Shown: piece by piece, positions 55,150-64,000 of the stretch | Numbering within the stretch: the first letter of the stretch is position 1 | Layout of the letters: each line of letters starts with the position of its first letter | Source of the DNA: Holothuria scabra | Lineage: Eukaryota > Echinodermata > Holothuroidea > Aspidochirotida > Holothuriidae | Direction: 5' to 3' | DNA length: 64,000 nucleotides | NCBI GenBank assembly: GCA_037179385.1 | Contig: CM074187.1 | Span: 9,363,450 to 9,427,449 of the forward strand | Made by a program: the position numbers and the translations under genes | The notes under the pieces: model-generated | Told to the model about the DNA's origin: nothing | The model's input: the letters and a program-made list of their open reading frames with translations, nothing else | Database searches by the model: none

Positions 55150-55780
55150 ACTTTACAAGACATTTACAGCTGTATTGGGGAAGTACAGTAGCGATCATAT
55201 TTACAAGTTCAAAATCACTTGATTTGTCACAAAGTTTTATTGTCTCATTTTGTTCCAAATAAAAAATGACAAATAAAATAAACATAACAGAAAACAGTCA
55301 AAAAAGAAAATTTGGACATTCCATTGCCTATATCAATTTAATATTGAAATATTTAGGGGTTGTTTCCTTCTCGAAAAGCAAGCATACAAAGAGCTTGAAG
55401 CTTCTCCTTAGAACGTGGATTTAAAAATATCATCCAATCAGAGCCCTGTATTAGGGTATTTTCTTGCACTTCCATAAAAACTGAATGCAAACAAATCACG
55501 TCATGCTTGTAAAATCTGCTCAAGGTAATGTGCCTTTGGTATTGTCACGACAGGGCTATGTATACGTTCTGACGTAGCTAGCCTGGTGTTGACATCCGAG
55601 CATGCTAACATAGCTTTCATTCATAAACTTGGAAGTGTTTGCAATTGCCATTTTGAGGCAAACTAATGTATTATGGAATGTCCTGTTTCTAAAACCTTTT
55701 TGTGGCTATTAATGGTGTTATTACAGTGATATCCTAGTACATTACAGACAGCAGCAAAGTGTGAATTTGCATAAAAGTCA
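55150..55780 (+). repeat. Tandem diverged repeat, second copy
   Basis: Partner of 53640-54250. It holds the same ordered anchors, including CCATTTTGAGGCAAACTAAT and the terminal CAGCAAAGTGTGAATTTGCA. Confidence 0.55.
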
Positions 55781-58700
55781 CCGCATTTGGGGTTCATGGA
55801 TTAAAACGTCCCCCATGACACCGCACCCAATCATGTGTAAACTAGCGGGGGTGGGGTGGAGAAAAGATGCATATCGTAGCTCTGCACAATTTTTGAGCTT
55901 CTTGTTTATACTGTAGACATTATATGCTTTGTCAGTGCAGTTAAACTTGTGAAGAACGATGTTACATTGTTTACTCAATGCAAGTAAGTGACTTGAGGCA
56001 TGAGATGTGGTTATCGCATGTAATATTTTATTAAACATTACTTGGCTGGCGATTACAGCTAACACTGACAGGCCTAATATAGGCCTATGGTACACCATTT
56101 CCATTTTATGGTTGGAGGTTTTTTTTAGGTTTATTTTGTGCTTTAAAAAAACTTGCTGGACAGGAACAAGCTAAAATTTCAAGTGGGGGAATTCATCTTC
56201 AGCTGAAGACAGAACTACAGCAGTAGAAATCCATAATCAAGTGGGAGAGAGGGGGATTTTGCAAAAAGTGCCCTTTTGGTGGGAGATTGTTGTCCCCTCC
56301 CCCCCCCCCTCATATAGAGCCCCTTTTGTTCTGGAAAGTTAGTCCATCATATTGTTCTTCAACGTTCAGAAGTGCCTCTTTGGATTTGAGGTCATTAATA
56401 GGTCATCAAAGTTCAAAAGGAGAACACTGTGGTTTTGGTATTGAGCGTGTCTGCAAGATGGCACAGTGTATCCAAACTTGTTGCTAGCCACTATCTATTG
56501 AAGGGCACTCTGAGATCACCAGGGACTGTTTTTAGATCAGATCTGCAAATTGCTTAAGTTTAACTTACATGAAACATGCAAAGTTAATATTTGGGGCCTG
56601 AAATTTTCTAGGTCAGTTGGTGACCTTCAGTTGAGTTCATCAGTGTCACTTACTGCAGCTTCCAAAAATAGCAAGATCGTTGGATATTTATGAAACAGTG
56701 TGAATGGACATAGTGAGCTGAGCATCTTGTGCAAAACTTATGGAATTATTAGGGTTGGGTCATCAGGGTCATTCAAAGCCCTGTCCACTTGAAGTCATTT
56801 GATGTTCATGGATCCCAAATATTTCGATGATAATGTGTACTTGAAGTGCCTTATATTTTAAAAGTCATTCAAGGTCCATTTTGTAATAGGAACCTTAGTG
56901 CCCATGTTAGTGGGTACATGTTGACATTGGGTATGTTTACTGTGCTTTGAAAAAGGTGTAAAAATTTATCTTTGCTATAGCTAGGTTTTATTTTGCATGG
57001 GATTCAATGTCATGGAATAGTAACAACTAGAATGCCACTGAAGAGATGATGTTATCCTTCAACAAGTCTTGACTCTGATTGAAATGGGAGAACATGGGAT
57101 TGCAAACCTGTGTGAATTTCTGTACTGACACCCTGTTGGTGCTCTCGTTTGTTTAAAAACAGTTGGGTTAGAGGGCTAAGCACATGCCCTGGCAGGTGTT
57201 TCAAAATGTGGCTTTACTTGGAAATTTTGTGGAATCATTCTTTCAATAATCCATCCATAAATATCAGGAGGGATCTGAAGTGTGTTTTTGTGAAGTGGAC
57301 TATAAATTTCCTTTTTGGTCTGAAAGACTGCTTTTTGTAAGGGCTGAGAAAACTATTTTCATATGGTTGGGCTGCATGGTGTTGTTCATGTATGAACATG
57401 CTGCCAGAAAACCAAGTGGGCTGTTTGCAAAGCTTGGTTTGTTAATCCCTTGGTGTGCCCCCACAATTCCATAATTGGCAATAAATTACCAAACTTGCCA
57501 AAAGTTGCGTCATCAGGTTACATTGGTTATTAAAGATTACACACAGCTTGTTGTCTTGGGTAAATGTAGACGCATCTCGTGTCATGTTAACAGTGTTAGC
57601 CCAGGTTTATGGAAAAATTGTGCCCTCGTGCACATTAGCAACACCTTTATGAGGGTGAGGGTGTTGAAGTGTTCTCAGCATTTTCCAAACTGATAGCTCT
57701 ATGACAGATGCTATTAAAGGCATGACGTACAGTTTGTGTCTTAGATCTTTCAAATAAAAAGTGATCCAACAAGTTCCTCAAAACACAGCTTTCAAATTAA
57801 GCAGTTTTAACTGCATTCCTCCATATGAAATGAACTCAATGACAGTGTAAATTAGAATTTTTAAAGTCTTGATTTTTGCAGGAATGTTACACAGCACCAC
57901 AGGGTATCATTTTTTCTAGACCCAAAATTATTGACAAGGTTCAGCCATGTGCACCTTTGCAATCTTTTTGACTGGGTTGTGACTTGTGAGTGACATGTTT
58001 TGGCATTTGGTGTCATCACTTCTCTCATATGTGTTGGGCAATTTGTTAACCTTATCTTGCTCAGAGAAATACCAATTGATGCAGTGTGAATGCTTGATCT
58101 GTACATGTATGTATGTGCCTCAGTTTTATTGGCTGTATATTAGGGAATGTTTTACAGTGCAAGTGGTAGATGTTCCCTACATCATAACTATTAGTCCTCA
58201 AAGTGTTCAGGGTTAATGCCTACTCTGGTTGTCCACTGTTTTGTTTTGCTTTACTTTGCACAGTTTATTCCTACCAAGACATGTCTATTGAAGAACTAAC
58301 CTTTCATATAGATCTGCAAGTGTAGTAATGGCACTCTGCAGAGGCTCAAAGACCAGCTCACATATGACAAGGGTTAAATAAAATACACCTAAGCAGATGA
58401 AATAACAGGTGAATGCATAAATGTGGAAGCAAGTTTTTTGTCTTGACAAAGACTAGGCTTAACCCTACTGTACACTATGGGCCTAACTTCTTGTCTGACA
58501 AGCTGAGATTACTGAAAAGACCTACAACTTGTAATGAAACCCATCTCAAGAGATACCATGAAATCACAAACATGTGTACCTTTAGAATTCATGTTGTTAC
58601 CTTAAATTTAAGTCTTAATTATGTTGGTATGGTGATGTGGAATATTAAAGAGCCCATGAAATGACTTAGTAACAATGATTTAGGGTCATTCTGTGACACT

Positions 58701-59430
58701 ATCTATCAACAAAATAGCATTCATTTTAAAATATACCACCCCAAGAAAGGGAAATGCTCAAGTGAAATGGTATCCCTTCCAGCACAACAGCTGAAAAATG
58801 TGAAAGTGCGTTGAACCAAGAATGACATCATCATAGGAACCCAACTTCACAGTGGTTGTACTTTAGTGTACTTGGAGTATACCCTGCTCTGTTGATGTTA
58901 CATGATCTTGCATGTATAGATGGCCTAAAATGATTAAAATAATCAACAAATTATCATTACAAAACCTAATCCTAAGTTTGCTTCACAAAACCACTGAAAA
59001 AGGGGGTTTCAACACCAGGAATACTCCTGTTCAACTGATGGAGTTTTGCGACTTCTCATTATTCCATAAATCAGCTAGCAGGGAAACCTGTTTGGTACAT
59101 ACATAATACAAGTGTTTGGAAGTTCCCTGGTAAGAGGTTATACACACAGAAAAATACCTCAGGCTCCTGCGGGATATAATTGCATCCATTTTTCCACCAT
59201 TGTTATGTAACTTATTTTTATTGGGGAGGAAGCAGTGATTCTCTCATTACACAGGCCCTTATGCAATACTGTATACCATTCTGTGCAGTGGCTTCAATAC
59301 TCCCAACAAGTTCTGTGTTGTTTTGGATGCATGTCCATGCAATTAGGCTTGGTTCAAAGAAGAGGAACAGTGATTATAGTGGGAAAAAGACTAGCTGATG
59401 TTTTGGTTATTTCAAGAAGTATTCCTTTTT

Positions 59431-61954
59431 TGATTCCTTGCCGAAGGCAGGCAAGGAATCTATGCGATGGTGATGTCGTGTGTGTGTGTGTGTGTGACGC
59501 CCGCTTGTAAACACGATATCTCAAGAAGGGTAACTCTGAGAGATCTCAAACTTGGCATGTAGATTGTCCACATTGAGTAGAAGGTCCCTATTATTTTGGG
59601 TGGAGGTCAAAGGTCATTTGGGGTCACCAGGGGTCAAATGGTAAATACCTTGGAAATTGCTTGTAAACACGATATCTCCAGAAGGAAAAATGTGAGTGAT
59701 CTCATACTTACCATGTAGATTGCCTATATTGAGTAGATGGTCCCTATTGTTTTTGGTGATCAAAGGTCATTTGGGGTCACCAGAGGTAAAAAGGTCAAAA
59801 CCTTGTAAACACTGTATCTCAAGAGGGTAACTGAAAGGGCTCTTATAAATAGCATGTGGATTGTCCATGTTAAGTAGATGATCCCTATTGTTTTTGGTGG
59901 AGGTCAAAGGTCATCTGGGGTCACCAGAGGTCAAAACATCAAAACTTTGTAAACAGTAGGCTATATCTCAAGAAGGGTAACTGTGAGGGATCTCATACTT
60001 AGCATGTGGATTGCCAATATTGAGTAGATGATCCCTATTGTTTTTACAGGAGGTCAAAGGTCATTTAGGGTCATCAGAGGTTAAACCTTGCACATACTAT
60101 ATCTCAAAAAGGGTAACTGTTAGGGTTAATATTCATTAGTGCATAGGGTGAAGAGTTTTGAATGGCATAGGTAATGTAAGATGCATTTGGTAAGCTTTTG
60201 GAATCCACTTCAATATGTAAATGATCAAGTTGGGTAATTTCAAAATATGTACTGAAGCAATCTCACTGTATTAAGAATGTCTAAAGTGCATAAAAGTGCA
60301 TTTGGTACAGTATTTATGTTGATTTTGGTTTGAAGTTTTGCCCTATAACATTTAGTGGCAGTATTAATACGCATAAGAGTAAGTGGGTAGAACAAAATCT
60401 GAAAAAGTTAAAAAGGAAAAAAAACTGTTCATCAGGCTGACGTGTTAGTTAATTTATCTCTGTCATAGGTATGCTGATTTTGCCATAAGTATCTCGGCCT
60501 GTAGATTTTCATGAAATATGTGAGTTAAACAAAGGCTGTATGAGGGTTATTTGGGGACATAGTCTGAACATATTGGAGAAAGCTTCCATGCCCACAAAGC
60601 AGAGGAATTGTTCAGTGGGGAACTTCATAAGTGTAAACTTTGAACAGATCAAGTGCTCTGTATGATGCCCAAAATTTCTTTTAGAACATACAAGCATTGT
60701 TTCTTCCATAACCCTAAAGAAAATATGAAGGTAACATTAAATTTAGTATCAAAGATTGCTAAAAGTTACAGACAAACCTTGTGCCACTGTCCTCATAAGG
60801 ACATGGAAGTGGGAACTAGATAATTAAATACACCACGGGTAATTAGTTTTATAAAAAGAACTAAATAACTGATCATTTGGATCAAATACCCCTGAGCATG
60901 CTTGAACTGAGATTGCTTAATTGAATGAATCAAATTGTAACTGACCCACCAGAGTCTGTGAAAATTGCTGGTCACTGTTATCTTTAACACCTAATTCATC
61001 ACATTTGACTGCCACAATGTCCTGAGGGGTTTTCTCATTGAATCATACAGCTCAATGGCTTCAACCATTTCCTACCTGTCTGGTGATAGTGTCTGACACT
61101 TATTAAGCCCTCACAGTAAGGCTTGTTTTTCAGAAAGTACTGTAGTTCATGTAATCAAAACTAGCGAATAGTATCTACTGTGTATTAAACAAAGGACACT
61201 TGACTTGTACTCTGTTATGTGGTGTTCCTACAAGCAGACAATTTAAGGCAAATTACAAATCTTGTTAATTTCTGGATTATTAGGGTTCCCATTTTTTGTT
61301 AATTTTCAAGGATATCATAGTCATTGGGAAGGGCATTACACCAAAAAACAAATACAAAAGGACCACCTTTAATAGCCAAGGTTACACCTTTCTGTTGAGA
61401 TGTCTCTACTGTATATTCCAATTTATGGATGACTGTTAGGATTAGGGCTTGTTGTAACACTAACCTCAATGCAGTCAACTTTTTGGATCATAGAGACATC
61501 ATTCTATAGAGAGCTATCCTCAATACCCAAAATTTTGATTTAAAGGAGCATGTTTCAAAAATATCTCTTTATCAAGTTAATAGACAACATAGTTTACCAG
61601 CATCATAGCTGCGTGGGAAATTTCTCTTGTTTGTGGAGGTCAAAGGTTGGGGTCACAAAAGGGCAAAACCTTGAAGACATGACATTTTATGTGGTTATTG
61701 AACTGTGGAGGGATGTCATACTCAGTTTGTGAATTGCTCATATTTAGCATGTTGATGGTCTTTTTAGGTAGTTGCTCCCTATTGTTTTAAGTGAGTGTGA
61801 AAGGTCATTTTGGGTCACATGACCTCAAAAGGTTTTGACCTTACTAGTATACCTCAGTATTTGTGAGGGATCTCATGCTTGTCATGTGGGCATCCATGTT
61901 CATTATTACAATATAGCATATGGCAAGGAATCACTAAGCCTTTTGGCTTTCTAG
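59431..61954 (+). mobile_element. Helentron-like non-autonomous element
   Basis: The left end has TTGATTCCTTGCCGAAGGCA then GGCAAGGAATC. The right end has TGGCAAGGAATCACTAAGCC, then a small hairpin AAGCCTTTTGGCTT followed by TCTAG. Between them are a (GT)n microsatellite (59478-59496), a tandem minisatellite (59504-60110) and more units of it near the right end (61610-61880). Short subterminal inverted repeats, microsatellite plus tandem core and a 3' hairpin with CTAG match the described architecture of DINE-1/Helentron-associated elements. No Rep/helicase is present. 60120-61600 looks like separate inserted or diverged sequence. Confidence 0.6.
59504..60110 (+). repeat. Minisatellite of about 145 bp with nuclear-receptor DR1-like motifs
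   Basis: About four and a half units. Each begins CTTGTAAACACGATATCTC and contains GATCTCATACTTAGCATG-like and GTAGATGGTCCCTATTG blocks. A block AGGTCAAAGGTCA follows; this 13-mer is intact at 59604-59616, 59901-59913 and 60051-60063, and variant near 59759. GGGGTCACCAGAGGTCAAA comes next. AGGTCAAAGGTCA is the consensus direct repeat with 1-nt spacing bound by HNF4/RXR-type receptors; binding here is not demonstrated. Confidence 0.85.
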
Positions 61955-62519
61955 TTATCAAAAGTTGGCCTGAAGTTTCTATTTCAACTTCAACTTCATG
62001 CATTTTGAAGTCTATGCTAGAATAGGATCGATTGTATGATTTCCACATTAATGTTTGTGACAAATTTACTTGGAAGGGATGTCTTTCAAAGGAATCTGGG
62101 TGAGATATCAACAATCCGATTGTATGTGAGTTAAAATGTTTTCTTTTCTGGTTGAAAGAATTGTTGTTAAGTCATAGATCGACTAGATTGCTGGAACCAA
62201 AATTTCAAACTGATAGGCCTAACATAAATGGGACAGCTTGAGTGAATAATGACAAAATTCCTCTTTTGAGGAATTGGGAGTGATAATTTCAAATTTTGAT
62301 TGATATATTTTTGGCTTTATACTGGGGTATTCTTCAGATATAATTGAGAAATTATTTGGCCAGTACCAGTCTCATGCTACCTAATCTGTGTGCAAAATGT
62401 CACTTAAACATAGCATTATAATACACACACTGTGAAAATGGGTTCCTGTGATGATGTCATTCTTGGTTCAATGCACTTTTAAATCTTTTTCATTTTTCAG
62501 CTATTGGGCTGAAAGGGGT
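61955..62519. other. No gene seen
   Basis: 62420-62510 is an inverted match to 58790-58860 (TGACATCATCATAGGAACCC in the latter), part of a dispersed repeat adjoining the 1.4-kb repeat. The open frame at 61854-62114 overlaps the Helentron-like end. Confidence 0.35.
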
Positions 62520-63960
62520 ACCCAGGGAGCAATTTGTTTTTGAAATTTTGATTAGCAGTTTTGCTACTCAATATTCAGATTTGATTAGCAGTTCCTCAAA
62601 AATGATTAGCAACTTTTTATATTGACATTTCCTAGTTGTACAGAAGCTTGTAAAAAACTACAAAATCAAAGACTTAAGGGTAGGTCTGATATTTCAGGTA
62701 ATGTAACGTCATGCATCCATATGACCCGTATCATGTATGCCGTATAACTACACTCAGCCAGAAAATAACCATAGATGTTACCATGGTAATTTCTGTAAAA
62801 AAAATGCTGTGGAGACAGCAGCTCTTGATGACATTTTATGGGTTCTTTTCAGCATTTTTCTCAATGTTTTGCTTTGCTACCTTCCACATGAATATGTTTG
62901 TTTGTCAATTCAATGACCGAATAAGGCCAAACGCACCAGTTTAAGGAAGCATTTGGTACTTAGTAAATTCTCTTTTTATTGTAAAGCGCCTCAGAAAACC
63001 TTTGGTTCTGGAGTGCGCTATATTAAGTATTATTTACATTACATTACATTACATTACATGCAAATAAATTGTCTATGACACTTCATTAATAGCAACGTAA
63101 TTCCCTCACTGGATTGGTTTGTACCCAATCTTAGAAAACCTTACAAAATGCATCCTCTTTATCGCATTCATTTTCCTGTCAAGTGCCATTTTAGTTCAGG
63201 AGCAGTAGTATGACATGTGAAAGCAACCAATTTGAGAACAGTGCCATATTTTATTGACATTCATCAGATGCAACCATCCTTAGTCATCATCATCACTGTC
63301 CAGATTGTCACTAGATGGTTCTCCCTTTTCGCTGATTTCCCTCACCTAAAATTAGGCCACCACTTACTTGTAACGACATACTGACTTCCAATTAGTCACC
63401 CACACCCATTATATTTTATGAATCCAAGCTCCATCTCCTTATTGTACAACCAAGCAGAGTAACTGCCAATGTGCAGAATCAAGCTCATTCCTGTGCCTTT
63501 AGGACAGAGATTCACTTTATTATGTATCATTAATTTATTGGCTTTTAAAACTTATGATAATCTGAGCAAGTTTTGAGGCTTCTTAAATCCTTTCATTAGT
63601 TGTCGAAAACCTGAACCTACAATCTCCTCAGTGTCCCTTAAAATTTGACTTCAAGATAGTGCACTAGTACATTCTACTGTACAGGTATTTCCTTCTCAGG
63701 GTAGCCACCCTAAAACGTAAAGTTGATAGGCATACAAAATATCTAGATGACATTCACTTCATTAAATAGTTTCCCGGTATGTGCAAAATACTTAAACTAA
63801 GCCTGCCTAATATTTTTAAAAACTTTCAGCAATTTCCTTGTACGATATGTTTTCCTTCCGAGGTGCTTGCTTTGGCTCCTATGCTATCCTAACAAGGTTT
63901 TACATTACGATTTCTGAGCCTAGCTTAGGTCTTGAGGGCAAACTTGCCTTAATTGGCAGA
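62520..63960. repeat. 1.4-kb repeat, right member of an inverted pair
   Basis: Reverse complement of 49195-50610. It additionally carries a retroposon tail (62940-63058) that is absent from the left member. The open frame at 62711-62944 runs into that insertion and is not conserved in the other member. Confidence 0.8.
62940..63058 (+). mobile_element. Retroposon 3' tail with (ATTAC)n
   Basis: TTGTAAAGCGCCTCAGAAAA then GGAGTGCGCTATATTAAG forms a stem (AGCGC/GCGCT) typical of LINE/SINE 3' ends. It is followed by ATTTACATTACATTACATTA, a pentanucleotide tail. The left member of the inverted 1.4-kb pair lacks it, so it is a separate insertion. Confidence 0.7.
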
Positions 63961-64000
63961 TTACGGTTTGGAATGCAGTGTGGCTTGGCACTAAGTTTCT

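Larger units (their letters stand above)
52748..59430. other. Putative long intron; no further exon recognised
   Basis: This contains a direct tandem pair of diverged repeats (53640-54250 and 55150-55780). Inverted TAGGGCTCAAC / GTTGAGCCCTA motifs lie at 52885-52895 and 54918-54928 and might bound an old element. 58790-58860 is an inverted match to 62420-62510. All open frames between are short and without splice-supported conservation. Confidence 0.35.

Noticed and set aside
59504..60110. Regular repeat array considered as a CRISPR
   Set aside because: Units of about 145 bp are adjacent variants without unique spacers, in an animal transposon-like element.

Overview
The window reads as gene-poor, repeat-saturated genomic DNA from an animal, not bacterial or viral DNA. 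It is AT-rich with long intergenic stretches, spliced exons with GT-AG borders, 5'-truncated LINE tails, a tRNA-derived SINE family, many MITE-like DNA transposons and long microsatellites. The repeat mix (a tRNA-Thr-like SINE, hAT, piggyBac-like and mariner-like non-autonomous elements, a Helentron-like element with AGGTCAAAGGTCA-bearing minisatellites) suggests a marine invertebrate, perhaps an echinoderm. That taxonomic guess is inference only.

The most interesting content is a small multicopy gene family on the minus strand. The main coding exon is present three times (749-1012, 17737-18000, 31718-31978). Each copy starts MDPVTTVTPTP and ends at a good splice donor in phase 0. For the two copies whose downstream side lies in the window, a second coding exon with a clean acceptor and a stop codon lies about 2.2-2.4 kb further on (15409-15537 and 29234-29362). 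Joining the exons in phase gives intact basic proteins of 130 and 129 residues with a helix-turn-helix-like segment spanning the exon junction. Upstream of each copy, in the same order and orientation, is a conserved TATA-like and 5'-exon block (4388-4720, 22663-22990, 35725-36050). I recognise no known family.

Layout. 1-5 kb: gene copy 1, cut by the window edge. 5-15 kb: DNA transposons, a LINE fragment, a SINE and an inverted, broken piece of the gene unit (10.7-11.8 kb). 15.2-26.5 kb: duplicated unit A. 29.0-38.4 kb: duplicated unit B, collinear with A over most of its length. A and B differ by several clean transposon insertions, so each serves as the empty-site control for the other. 39.1-39.7 kb: an almost perfect (GAA)n tract of about 640 bp. 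40-48 kb: nested MITEs, AGGCCT and telomere-like minisatellites, a tRNA-like sequence and a second LINE fragment. 48.3-51.9 kb: hAT, piggyBac-like and other short elements. 52.5-52.75 kb: a plus-strand first exon encoding a signal peptide, with a perfect splice donor, probably the start of a secreted or membrane protein gene whose other exons I cannot find. 59.4-62.0 kb: a Helentron-like element with tandem repeats. 49.2-50.6 and 62.5-64.0 kb: an inverted pair of a 1.4 kb repeat.

Apart from the HTH-like gene family and the signal-peptide exon, I find no convincing protein-coding gene. Most open frames here are chance or repeat-derived. All homology statements come from reading the sequence by eye; no alignment or database search was run.
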